Below, one piece after another: positions 13,964 through 22,174 of a DNA stretch of 47,298 nt (within the stretch, counting starts at the first letter, position 1; each line of letters starts with the position of its first letter). The stretch covers positions 1-47,298 of the forward strand of contig VMEW01000011.1 of NCBI GenBank assembly GCA_007375735.1, given 5' to 3'. The stretch comes from Candidatus Peregrinibacteria bacterium Greene0416_19 (GTDB lineage Bacteria > Patescibacteriota > Gracilibacteria > Peribacterales > Peribacteraceae). A program made the translations under genes and the position numbers. The notes under the pieces were generated by a model. That model was not told where the DNA came from, did not search any database, and worked only from the letters and a program-made list of their open reading frames with translations.

Positions 13964-15771
13964 AAGGAAGCATCGTCATCCTCGACTGTGGCGGGCAGTA
14001 CGCACACCTGATCGGCAACCGCGTGCGGAGGCTGGGTGCATACTCGGAGATCATGGTGGCGGAGACGCCGGCGGAGCAGTTGAAGGAGGCGGCCGGCATC
14101 ATCCTCTCCGGCGGGCCGCAGAGCGTCTACGAGAAGGGCAGTCCGCAGGCAGACCCGGGCATTTTCAAGCTCAACATTCCCATCCTGGGCCTCTGCTACG
14201 GTCACCAGTGGATCGCGCACGCGCTTGGCGGCAGAGTGACGCCGGGAAACGTGAAAGAATACGGACGGACGGAGATCGAAATTCTTGATCAGCAGAGCAC
14301 GATCTTCCGTGATGTGCCCATGCTTACGACGGTCTGGATGTCGCACGGGGATGAAGTGACGACCATGCCGGCGGGCTTCACGCACACGGCGCGATCCGTC
14401 TCCTGCGAACTGGCCGCGATGGCCGACGAAACCCGACGCATCTTCGGTCTGCAGTTCCATGTGGAGGTCACCCATAGCGAACACGGCATGCAGATGCTCA
14501 AAAACTTCGTCGCACTCTGCGCCGCGGCGCCGTGGTCAGTCGAGAGCTATGCCGATCGCATCGGAGCGCAGATCAAGCGCGAGGCCGGCGACCGTCGTGT
14601 CTTCATGCTCGTCTCCGGCGGCGTGGATTCCACCGTGGCGTTCACGCTCCTCAATAAGGTTCTGGGACCGGGCCGCGTTCAGGGTCTCCTGGTCGATACC
14701 GGTCTCATGCGCAAGGAAGAGGTGCCGCTCATTCGGCAGGCGTTCCAGAAGCTCGGCATTCGTAATCTTCATGTGGAGGATGCGTCCGATGAGTTCTTCT
14801 CCGCGCTCGACGGCGTCTTCGACCCGGAAGAAAAGCGGCGCAAAATCGGCGATACCTTTTTGAAAGTCCAGCAGCGTGTATCGCAGGAATTAGCACTCGA
14901 GGGTCCGGCGTCGGACGCATGGCTCCTTGGACAGGGCACGATCTATCCCGATACGATCGAGACCGGCGGCACCAAGCATGCGGATCAGATCAAGACACAC
15001 CATAACCGTGTGCCGGCCATCCAGCGGATGATCGAGGAAGGGAAGGTCATCGAGCCGCTGAAGGAACTCTACAAAGATGAAGTCCGCCGCCTCGGGGAGG
15101 AGCTCGGCCTTCCACCGGAGCTCGTGCGGCGCCACCCGTTCCCCGGTCCGGGTCTGGGGGTCCGCATCCTCTGCGCAGCGTCGCCATCGCCCATGCAGTT
15201 TCCAGACAAGCAGATGGAGGAACGGGCACGTTCTCTCATCACGGTTCCCCACGTTGCTCTGCCCGTCCGTTCCGTAGGCGTGCAGGGTGACGGCCGCACG
15301 TACCGGCATGCCCTCGCGCTCTTCTCGCACCATCCTTGCGAGGTGACGCCGGAACACCGCGCGCTCGCGACGATGATTCCGAATGCGATCCCGGTCTTCA
15401 ACCGGGTGCTCTTATGCACGTCCTACACCGATGTCCCCGCCTTCGTATTCTCTCCCGGCTTCCTGACCAGCGATCGGGCTGATCTTGCACGCGCAGCGGA
15501 TGCCATCGTCGATGAAGAGATGCGACAGGCGGAGCTGTACGAGGAGATCTGGCAGTTCCCGGTGGTCCTGCTCCCGTTCGGCCTCATGCCCGGGGGCCAG
15601 TCGGTGGTGCTGCGGCCCATCCGCTCCACCGATGCCATGACGGCCGACGCCTACCCGCTCCCGCCGATTGTGCTCGAGCGGATGACGGACCGGCTGATGC
15701 GGCTGCCGGGGGTGGAGGCGGTATTCCTGGATCTGACGAATAAGCCGCCGGGGACGATTGAGTGGGAGTGA
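13960..15771 (+). CDS. guaA: GMP synthase (glutamine-hydrolysing), long form
   Basis: 603 residues against the usual bacterial ~515-525. It aminates XMP to GMP. The class I amidotransferase domain has ILDCGGQYAHLIGNRVRRLG, the nucleophile in ILGLCYGHQW (~78) and LQFHVEVTHSEHG. The ATP-pyrophosphatase loop is LVSGGVDSTVAF (~215-226), followed by KTHHNRVP and HPFPGPGLGVRIL. The C-terminal dimerisation region is longer than in most bacteria. After SVGVQGDGRTYRHAL come NRVLLCTSYTDVP, FLTSDRADLARAADAIV and FPVVLLPFGLMPGGQSVVLRPI, ending NKPPGTIEWE. This arrangement resembles the extended form known from eukaryotic GMP synthase. Confidence 0.96.
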   Translation: MKGSIVILDCGGQYAHLIGNRVRRLGAYSEIMVAETPAEQLKEAAGIILSGGPQSVYEKGSPQADPGIFKLNIPILGLCYGHQWIAHALGGRVTPGNVKEYGRTEIEILDQQSTIFRDVPMLTTVWMSHGDEVTTMPAGFTHTARSVSCELAAMADETRRIFGLQFHVEVTHSEHGMQMLKNFVALCAAAPWSVESYADRIGAQIKREAGDRRVFMLVSGGVDSTVAFTLLNKVLGPGRVQGLLVDTGLMRKEEVPLIRQAFQKLGIRNLHVEDASDEFFSALDGVFDPEEKRRKIGDTFLKVQQRVSQELALEGPASDAWLLGQGTIYPDTIETGGTKHADQIKTHHNRVPAIQRMIEEGKVIEPLKELYKDEVRRLGEELGLPPELVRRHPFPGPGLGVRILCAASPSPMQFPDKQMEERARSLITVPHVALPVRSVGVQGDGRTYRHALALFSHHPCEVTPEHRALATMIPNAIPVFNRVLLCTSYTDVPAFVFSPGFLTSDRADLARAADAIVDEEMRQAELYEEIWQFPVVLLPFGLMPGGQSVVLRPIRSTDAMTADAYPLPPIVLERMTDRLMRLPGVEAVFLDLTNKPPGTIEWE

Positions 15772-15791
15772 TGGGTTCTGGTGGACAGACC

Positions 15792-15828
15792 TTGACACCA
15801 TTAAATAAGTATGTAAATTACATACAAT
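15792..15828 (+). promoter_or_regulatory. Promoter with 17-bp palindromic operator candidate
   Basis: TTGACA (15792-15797) is followed 16 bp later by TAAATT, and a TACAAT lies at 15823-15828. A perfect palindrome, GTATGTAAATTACATAC (15809-15825), overlaps both possible -10 boxes, the position of a repressor site. Confidence 0.6.
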
Positions 15829-15842
15829 TCCCAACATCTCCT

Positions 15843-16868
15843 ATGTCCGAAGTACTCGGCCAACTCCTCGCGCTCCAACGAAAATTGAATACGCCTGCAC
15901 TCACCGCGCACCCCGAGGTTGAGGGAACGCGGCGTCTGCTCCAAGAGAAAATCGAGCAGTCGGTTACACGCATTGTCCCGGCAACAATGCTCACGCTTGA
16001 ACGTGAGCACGGGTGGTCGGATTCCTTCCACAAGGCACTGGAAATCTATGAGCGCTTCGGTCTTTTTGCTGGAACGAAGAAAGACAAGAATGCCCTGATG
16101 AGTCCGAAGGAAATGCGCGACGGTGTTCCCGGCATCGGGCATGTGATGGAAGCGTTGAAAGCGCACCCCGAACTGCTCGCCAAGGTCGAGCAGGGATTCA
16201 CAAGGCCGCATCCGGTTCCCTTCGCTCTCCCCCCCATGGCACTCTCAGAAGGTATGAGCAAGGCAATCACGCAGTACCACGACGAGGGCAAGCTGCGTTC
16301 CAGCGATGGCACAAAGCTGCGGCTCGATACTGCTCAGCCGGTCTGGATGTGGGATGCGTACGAGGGCGCTGACAAGAATGGCTCTCTCGTGTACTTCCCG
16401 GAGCGCTTCGACCCCAAGAACCACGGCGGCAAGACGAAGAAGCAAATCCTGGAATCGTCGCAATTCCCCGGCTGGATGGTTCTGCTCATCGAAAATCTCC
16501 AAAGAATCCCGCGCCAAGGCAAAGGGCAGACGGTCGGAGGCAGGTCGCAAATCGAGGCCAACCATTCTCCGCATGAATATCTCGCAATGCAGGGTTCGGA
16601 GCAATATGCACATGAGCATGGCCTTGTGCCGGAGGCGTGGCAGTCCGGCTTCCTCACGCGCATCGCGGAAACGGACGGTGAAGTCCTTGATGACTATCAA
16701 GATGTCGATGGCGCGGCTTGCTACTGCACCGGTGGTTATTTCCCGTCTTCCGGCGATGTCCCGTACGCGTACTGGTTTCGTGACTGCGAGCAGGCGCTCG
16801 TGGCCGGGGACGATCCGAGGGATCGCAATCCGCGTGATGGTTCCCGCGCCGGGGTGAGGGTACTTTGA
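15843..16868 (+). CDS. Hypothetical protein with a possible C-type-lectin-like C-terminus
   Basis: 341 residues from MSEVLGQLLALQRKLN; the frame is open 27 codons further back, but that part covers the promoter. The N-terminal ~90 residues are helical. The middle has an AYEGADKNGSLVYFPERFDPKNHGGKTKKQIL region and FPGWMVLLIENLQRIPRQGKGQTVGGR. The end (ATETDGEVLDDYQ-like, GAACYCTGGYFPSSGDVPYAYWFRDCEQ, then PRDGSRAGVRVL) resembles the closing strands of FGE/C-type-lectin folds. That likeness is by eye and weak. No signal peptide. It begins 71 bp after guaA but has its own promoter with an operator-like palindrome. Confidence 0.6.
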   Translation: MSEVLGQLLALQRKLNTPALTAHPEVEGTRRLLQEKIEQSVTRIVPATMLTLEREHGWSDSFHKALEIYERFGLFAGTKKDKNALMSPKEMRDGVPGIGHVMEALKAHPELLAKVEQGFTRPHPVPFALPPMALSEGMSKAITQYHDEGKLRSSDGTKLRLDTAQPVWMWDAYEGADKNGSLVYFPERFDPKNHGGKTKKQILESSQFPGWMVLLIENLQRIPRQGKGQTVGGRSQIEANHSPHEYLAMQGSEQYAHEHGLVPEAWQSGFLTRIAETDGEVLDDYQDVDGAACYCTGGYFPSSGDVPYAYWFRDCEQALVAGDDPRDRNPRDGSRAGVRVL

Positions 16869-17057
16869 ACCTTGGTCTTTGATTCTTTCTTGCTCTTTCT
16901 TTTCTTTGTTTTTGGTCGGCTGCAAATTTTTTCGGGGTTTTCTCAAACATCTACCTTCACGAATTCGACAGGTTCGTGAAGTGCACACTTGGTGTCCGAG
17001 GCTATCTGCGATACGGGGATGACTTTACAGAACATGAATATCTCTACATGTAAAAAT

Positions 17058-17077
17058 CCGGGAGCACGGGCTCCCGG
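17058..17077. repeat. Palindromic repeat, CCGGGAG family
   Basis: CCGGGAGCACGGGCTCCCGG. It matches the palindrome inside the racemase-family gene (5591-5616) apart from its loop and one base. It lies in the 250-bp gap before the sigma factor; the rest of that gap shows no gene. Confidence 0.75.
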
Positions 17078-17104
17078 CTGCGGATTGGAATACGAAAAAT
17101 GGTG

Positions 17105-17110
17105 TATAAT
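17105..17110 (+). promoter_or_regulatory. -10 box of the ECF sigma gene
   Basis: A consensus TATAAT ends 8 nt before ATG 17119. The intervening CACCTCCC is the opposite of a Shine-Dalgarno, so the mRNA is probably near-leaderless. Confidence 0.55.
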
Positions 17111-17118
17111 CACCTCCC

Positions 17119-17784
17119 ATGCCCCCCATCCCTCTCTCCGAGGCCGAGCTGCAGGTACTTGTGCGCAAGGCGCAGGACGGCGACACCGAAGCCTTCGGGA
17201 AGGTCTACGATCATTACTTCCTGCAGGTGTACCGCTACACGTCCTTCCGCTCGCAGCGGGAGATGGTGGAGGATCTGGTGGCGGACGTGTTCGTGAAGGC
17301 GTGGGAGAAGCTGCACACCTACAAACCACGGAAGGATGTGCCGTTCGGCGCCTGGCTCTTCCGCATCGCGCGGCATGTCATCATCGATACCTACCGCAGG
17401 AATCGCGAGATCGACGAGATGCCGGACGATCTCCTTGATCCCGACCGGCTGAATCATGCCGACGCATCGGTGGCGCAGCATGATCTGCTCCAGGTGGTCC
17501 GCGGCGCGCTCGATATGCTCCCGCGCCGGTATCGGGAAATCCTCATCCTCTCCTACGTCTCGGAGCTGACGCACAAGGAGGTGGCGCGCTCGCTCCGCAT
17601 GACCGAGGGGGGAGTGCGCATCCTCAAATTCCGTGCGCTGCGAAAGCTGGAGACCTTCCTGCCGGAAGAGTGGCGTCGTCGCGCGGAGCATGGTCGTCCA
17701 TTTGGCTCTGAGAAGCGTAACAAACCACGATCATCCCCGTTTTCACAAGCGACAGATGCCATCAGTCCCTCCGCCCTCCTCTGA
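17119..17784 (+). CDS. ECF-type RNA polymerase sigma factor
   Basis: 221 residues. Region 2 is clear: GDTEAFGKVYDHYFLQVYRYTSFRSQREMVEDLVADVFVKAWEKL, with FGAWLFRIARHVIIDTYRRNRE. Region 4 follows: ALDMLPRRYREILILSYVSELTHKEVARSLRMTEGGVRILKFRALRKL. The ~40-residue tail after region 4 (RPFGSEKRNKPRSS...) is polar and unusual. The last 29 nt overlap the downstream FecR/DUF5667 gene in another frame. ECF factors steer polymerase to envelope or stress genes, and the overlapping membrane protein is the natural candidate for its regulator. Confidence 0.93.
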   Translation: MPPIPLSEAELQVLVRKAQDGDTEAFGKVYDHYFLQVYRYTSFRSQREMVEDLVADVFVKAWEKLHTYKPRKDVPFGAWLFRIARHVIIDTYRRNREIDEMPDDLLDPDRLNHADASVAQHDLLQVVRGALDMLPRRYREILILSYVSELTHKEVARSLRMTEGGVRILKFRALRKLETFLPEEWRRRAEHGRPFGSEKRNKPRSSPFSQATDAISPSALL

Positions 17785-19672
17785 CGGCTCCTCCGTGGAG
17801 GATCTTCTCCGCTACGCCGCCCGGGCGCAGGCGTCGCGGTCGGATGTGCGACAACGCCTCCGGAGGCAGGTGATGGAGCGTATTGCAATGCCCGATGCCC
17901 TCCTTGTCTCGGCGCGCGCTGCGCTGCAGCCGACGCCTGGGGATCGTGTCCGTGTCTGGCAGGGTGTCCTGTCCCGTCTGCCTGTTTCCCCCATGCCTCT
18001 GCTCGAGCGCATCCGCCTGTGGCTGACGCCGCCGGATGGTCTGCAGCAGGCGCTCCGCCGCCGGCTGCTCCTGCAACTTGCGCCCGCATCTGCCGCGCCT
18101 CCCTGGCGTGGTGCGTTACGCTGGACGGCAACGGTGTGTGTGCTGGTCCTGGCAGTCCGCCTGATGCCCTTCATCTTCCTGCCGCAGCAGACGGTCGCGC
18201 AGTCTCTCATTCTCGTCCGGCCGGCCGGGCAGGTGACGTACTTCCGTGACGGTCTCTGGCAGCCGCTGGTGCGGGAGACCATGCTCCGACGCAGCGCGGT
18301 CCTCCAGACCCAGGACGGGGAAGCGACTGTCATTCTCCACGATGACGGCGTCGTGCGGCTTGCTCCCCACACCACGCTCGCCGTGAACGATCTCTGCAAC
18401 CGGCCCACTGTCTGCTCCCACACCACCCTCACGCTCCATGCCGGCAAGATCTGGCTGCTGGGCTTGCTCCCATCCTCCGTGTCCGGTCTGACCGTCACCA
18501 CCGGTCAGGGGGATGTGACCGTGCACGAGGGGAGCGTGTCCGTCATCGCGGGGGCCGAGGTGGCCGTGCGCGTGTGGAACCGCTCGGCGCAGCTGGACCG
18601 CGGCGGGCGGCAGCTGCGGCTCGTGGCCGGCGACAGGGTGGAGCTGCAAGGCGGGTACAGTGCCGTTGAAACCGTCGGACCCATCGCATCCGCCGCGTAT
18701 GACGATCCCTGGGTGACCCGCAACCTGGCTCGCGACGGCATGCACCGCCGCGAGATTGCCCAGCTGCAGCTGGAACGCCGGGCGGCGCAGGCAGGTATCC
18801 TCCCCACTTCCACCCTGTATCCCATCAAACGCGCGGCGGAAGCGGTGGATGTGCTCTTCACGCTCGGTTCTGAGGCGCGTGCTCAGAAGCGCCTCGCACA
18901 GGCCGATACCCGGCTCAACGAAGCCGCGGCACTCCTGCAACGGGGAACGCAGGGCAAGCAGGACGCCGCCGCGCCGCTTCTGGAGTACAAGCAGACGGTC
19001 TTGCAGGTGGCCAGTCACTCCGGCAGCGCTGCGCTGGTGAAGACGCTCGTGGAGCAGCAGATCGCCTCAGCGACAGCGGACCTGTCCGCAGCGCTCCCCA
19101 CGGATCCTTCCTACGATCTCAAGGAAGCGGTCCTCCAGGCTGGCACCCTGCTGCCGGAGAGTCCGCTGAAGCCCCAGGACGTGCGTGGCACGCTCATCGC
19201 CGATGCCATCGTGGCCGTCCGGCAGAGGGTGGAGACGGGCGATCTGGTCGCGGCGAAAGAGGACGTGATCCGCCTGCAGACGAGCATTGGTCTGCTCCCG
19301 GAGGAAGATCGTAGGGAGGCCGCTGCCTCGCTCGCTCCGCTCGAATTCACGCTCGGGGTGTTGCGGTCGGTGGAGGAAACGGCGCCGCCGGACAGGACGG
19401 TTGCCGCCCGCCTGGATCCCGACGGAGTGCGGGGCTACGCCCGTCGGATCCGCAACCGGGTTCTCATCTACAAGCAGCCGCGCTCCCGGTACAATCAGTT
19501 GATCTTGGAATTCCGCGCCATCCAGGACCACTCCGACCGCGGGAGCATCCTGCGCCAGCTGCTGTATGAACTGCCGACCGGTGATCTGCCGCTGTTCATC
19601 GTGCGGGAGATGACGAAGATACGATCGGAGATGCAGTACGTGAGCGGAGGCGGGAGCGGGAAATCGCTCTAA
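17756..19672 (+). CDS. FecR-domain / DUF5667 membrane protein, candidate anti-sigma partner
   Basis: 638 residues from MPSVPPPSSDGSS, overlapping the sigma gene by 29 nt, which suggests translational coupling. The N-terminal ~115 residues are cytoplasmic and helical. One membrane helix (~118-145, RWTATVCVLVLAVRLMPFIFL) follows, then a FecR-like beta domain (AGQVTYFRDGLWQPLVRET, LQTQDGEATVILHDDGVVRLAPHTTLAV, GDVTVHEGSVSVIAGAEVAVR). Next comes a DUF5667-type segment (STLYPIKRAAEAVDVLFTLGSEARAQKRLAQADTRL). The rest is a helical C-terminal region. The order fits a sensor that holds the ECF factor at the membrane. That role is inferred from gene order and domains. Confidence 0.82.
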   Translation: MPSVPPPSSDGSSVEDLLRYAARAQASRSDVRQRLRRQVMERIAMPDALLVSARAALQPTPGDRVRVWQGVLSRLPVSPMPLLERIRLWLTPPDGLQQALRRRLLLQLAPASAAPPWRGALRWTATVCVLVLAVRLMPFIFLPQQTVAQSLILVRPAGQVTYFRDGLWQPLVRETMLRRSAVLQTQDGEATVILHDDGVVRLAPHTTLAVNDLCNRPTVCSHTTLTLHAGKIWLLGLLPSSVSGLTVTTGQGDVTVHEGSVSVIAGAEVAVRVWNRSAQLDRGGRQLRLVAGDRVELQGGYSAVETVGPIASAAYDDPWVTRNLARDGMHRREIAQLQLERRAAQAGILPTSTLYPIKRAAEAVDVLFTLGSEARAQKRLAQADTRLNEAAALLQRGTQGKQDAAAPLLEYKQTVLQVASHSGSAALVKTLVEQQIASATADLSAALPTDPSYDLKEAVLQAGTLLPESPLKPQDVRGTLIADAIVAVRQRVETGDLVAAKEDVIRLQTSIGLLPEEDRREAAASLAPLEFTLGVLRSVEETAPPDRTVAARLDPDGVRGYARRIRNRVLIYKQPRSRYNQLILEFRAIQDHSDRGSILRQLLYELPTGDLPLFIVREMTKIRSEMQYVSGGGSGKSL

Positions 19673-19732
19673 TCCGTCCACCATAATATCAATGATGCAT
19701 TGACGGTATCATTTTCCTTCTCACGGAACGCT

Positions 19733-20296
19733 ATGTATACGATTACTGACTTGAAACCGGGCACGGCCATCACGATCGACGGCGAACCGTACCTGGTCGT
19801 CACGTCCCAGTTCGGCCGCAAGAGTCAGAGCAAAGCAAACATGCAGTGCAAGCTCAAGAACCTCAAAACCGGTGCCTTCATCGCCAAGAACTTCCAGGGC
19901 AGTGAGAAGATCGAGCCGGCCGACGTGGGGTTCCGGCGCGTGCAGTACCTCTACAGCGACGATGACACCTCCACGTTCATGGATCTCGGCAGCTACGATC
20001 AGTTCCCGCTCCCTACGGAGGTGGTGGAGGAGCAGAAGGAATTTCTGAAAGAGGGGCAGGAGGTCGACGCCCTCATGTACGGGGAAAAACCCATCGGCAT
20101 CAAGCTGCCATCCACCGTCACCCTCAAGGTCACCGAGACCATGCCCGGAGTCCGCGGCGACACCGCCACCGGCGGCAACAAGCAGGCGACCCTCGAGACC
20201 GGCCTGCAGGTGAACGTCCCGCTCTTCATCAACGAAGGAGAGATGGTGAAGGTGAATACGGAGACGGGGGCGTACATGGAAAGGGCATCAGACTAA
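19733..20296 (+). CDS. efp: Elongation factor P, with Gln at the Lys-34 position
   Basis: 187 residues, the normal length. EF-P enters the ribosomal E site and relieves stalling at polyproline. Aligned without gaps to E. coli EF-P from DGEPY, the loop FVKPGKGQAFARVKL corresponds to FGRKSQSKANMQCKL. The modified tip Lys-34 is thus replaced by Gln, flanked by Lys residues. The OB domains (TVTLKVTETMPGVRGDTA, ATLETGLQVNVPLFINEGEMVKVNTETGAY) are standard. Start at MYTITDLKPG; the frame opens 11 codons earlier without support. A TAATAT box lies at 19684-19689. Confidence 0.96.
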   Translation: MYTITDLKPGTAITIDGEPYLVVTSQFGRKSQSKANMQCKLKNLKTGAFIAKNFQGSEKIEPADVGFRRVQYLYSDDDTSTFMDLGSYDQFPLPTEVVEEQKEFLKEGQEVDALMYGEKPIGIKLPSTVTLKVTETMPGVRGDTATGGNKQATLETGLQVNVPLFINEGEMVKVNTETGAYMERASD

Positions 20297-20309
20297 TACT
20301 GGCACCCTT

Positions 20310-22172
20310 CTAGGACACCGGCGGCACCCCCGACCGTTTCAGAATCACATACCCAAACCCGGTCAAAATGGCGATGATTCCTCCCATGCTCGCCCACAGC
20401 AGCCACGGCTGCTTCTCCGACCAGCGGTCGTCGGTCCTGTCGCAGACATTGCCGGTGCCGTCGGCGTCTTCGTCCTCCTGGAAGCGGTTGTAGTCGTCTG
20501 GACAATTGTCGCGGCCGTTCTCCACATAGTCGCCGTCCGTATCATCGCAGGGGTCGCCGGTGCCGTTCACGTTGCGGTCAGTCTGGTCGGCGTTGGCGTA
20601 GGCGGGACAGTTGTCGTAGGGATCCAGAACCTCATCGCCGTCGCTATCGGTGCACACATCGCCTTTGCCGTCGTGGTTCCGGTCGAACTGGTCGCTGTTT
20701 TGAAGGGAAGGACAGTTGTCGCACGCGTTGCCCACGCCATCGCCGTCATCGTCGGACTGATCGCGGTTGCTGAGGAGCGGGCAGGTGTCCTTCTCATCCG
20801 GTGTCCCGTCGTTGTCACGATCATCTTTTTTTGCGTCCTCCGAGAATTGGCACGCGTCCCCTACGCCATTCTTGTCCTTGTCGCGCTGCTCCCGGTCGCG
20901 ATGGAATGGGCAGTCGTCGCATAGGTCACCAATGGCGTCACCGTCGGTATCCCGCTGGTCGGGATTGGCATTTGTCGGGCAGTTGTCGATTTTCCCCGGA
21001 ACGCCGTCGCGGTCGCGGTCGTCCTCGCACACGTCGCCGATGCGGTTGTTGTCCAGGTCCCGCTGGTCGGGGTTGCTGACGCCGACGCAGTTATCTCTAT
21101 GATTCTGCACGCCATCGCCGTCATCGTCGTCGCAGGCCCAGCCGGTGCCTCGCAGGCGCACGTCCTTCTGATCCGGGTTCGGCACATCCGGACAGTTGTC
21201 CTGCGCATCACCCACTCCGTCCCTGTCACGGTCGCCCTGAGCGGTGTTCGGCACGTCCGGCGCGTTGTCGCACGCGTCGCCCAGTCCGTCGCCGTCGCGG
21301 TCCGTCTGGTCGGCGTTCGGCGTCCCGCGGCAATTATCCAGTGCATCGGAGACGCCGTCGCCGTCGCTGTCCGCTCCCGCCTCTCCGATCGCGCGCACCG
21401 GTCCCAGGTTCCCCTCGATAGTCGACGTGTCAGCGAACAGGTGCCCCGCCGGCAGCGGCGACACGTTCTCCGTCGTCCCGTAGCGCAGCACGTAGGACGC
21501 GCCCGGTTCCGCCCGGAAGAGCAGGGCCGTCTGCGCGGCCAGGAGCTCGATCTCTGCGATCCGCATCACCCCTTCCCCGGGCTTGATGGCCACTTCCACC
21601 ACCGTTGCCTGCTCGCCGGAGAGTGGGATCGTGATCCCGGACGGCGTGCCGGTGAATGCGTCGTGCAGCGCCTGTTCGCTCGTACCCAGGCGGACCCGGA
21701 TGCGCTCCACGGATCCCGAGAGAGGATGGATGGTCAGATAGATGGGGCTGGCCGCTTCCTGCAGGCGGAAACGGAACACGTATTCCGGAGCGGCTTGCGG
21801 CTGAAAGGAGCTTTCAGGATTGTTGTCGACGAGCGCCGCCGGATCGGTTTTAGGTGCTGTATCCGCCGCCACCGGAGCCCGTGTCACGGTCGCTCCCCGC
21901 AGGACATTCGTGGAGCCATCGGTTTTTTTGAACGGCACCGGACCTTGTTCCGGACCCTGTTCCGAACCTTGCTCCGAACCTTGGTCTGAGCGGATCTGGT
22001 ACGTCCCCTTCCCGATACCCGATGCGTGCGGGTCCAGGAGAAACAGGACCGACGAGGACAGCGAGACAGCAGGAAATGCGATCGGGCGTTCATACGCGAA
22101 GTTCTGGGCGAGCGCGAGGGTGGGGACGAGGGTCAGGACCAGGAAGCCGATGACCGGAAGGTGTCTGCGCAT
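20310..22172 (-). CDS. Thrombospondin type 3 repeat surface protein
   Basis: 620 residues. A Sec signal peptide (LPVIGFLVLTLVPTLALAQ) opens the protein. A Gln/Glu/Gly/Pro repeat (QGSEQGSEQGPEQG, ~65-78) comes next, then a beta-rich region (~110-265, FRFRLQEAASPIYLTIHPLSG). About twelve thrombospondin type 3 repeats follow (~270-575) with the pattern DxDGDGxxDxxDNCPxxxNxDQxD, whose Asp side chains bind calcium. One membrane helix near the C-terminus (WLLWASMGGIIAILTGFGYVIL) anchors it. It is therefore a cell-surface, calcium-stiffened stalk protein. The gene starts 2 nt after the stop of the DUF2339 gene, so they share a transcript. Confidence 0.9.
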   Translation of the reverse strand: MRRHLPVIGFLVLTLVPTLALAQNFAYERPIAFPAVSLSSSVLFLLDPHASGIGKGTYQIRSDQGSEQGSEQGPEQGPVPFKKTDGSTNVLRGATVTRAPVAADTAPKTDPAALVDNNPESSFQPQAAPEYVFRFRLQEAASPIYLTIHPLSGSVERIRVRLGTSEQALHDAFTGTPSGITIPLSGEQATVVEVAIKPGEGVMRIAEIELLAAQTALLFRAEPGASYVLRYGTTENVSPLPAGHLFADTSTIEGNLGPVRAIGEAGADSDGDGVSDALDNCRGTPNADQTDRDGDGLGDACDNAPDVPNTAQGDRDRDGVGDAQDNCPDVPNPDQKDVRLRGTGWACDDDDGDGVQNHRDNCVGVSNPDQRDLDNNRIGDVCEDDRDRDGVPGKIDNCPTNANPDQRDTDGDAIGDLCDDCPFHRDREQRDKDKNGVGDACQFSEDAKKDDRDNDGTPDEKDTCPLLSNRDQSDDDGDGVGNACDNCPSLQNSDQFDRNHDGKGDVCTDSDGDEVLDPYDNCPAYANADQTDRNVNGTGDPCDDTDGDYVENGRDNCPDDYNRFQEDEDADGTGNVCDRTDDRWSEKQPWLLWASMGGIIAILTGFGYVILKRSGVPPVS

Positions 22173-22174
22173 GA

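Noticed and set aside
13846..14484. Long minus-strand ORF over the guaA start
   Set aside because: It lies antisense to the clearly conserved GMP synthase amidotransferase domain and has no motif of its own.
15843..16868. Diversity-generating retroelement target protein
   Set aside because: The C-terminus is vaguely lectin-like, but there is no reverse transcriptase gene and no template/variable repeat pair in the window.
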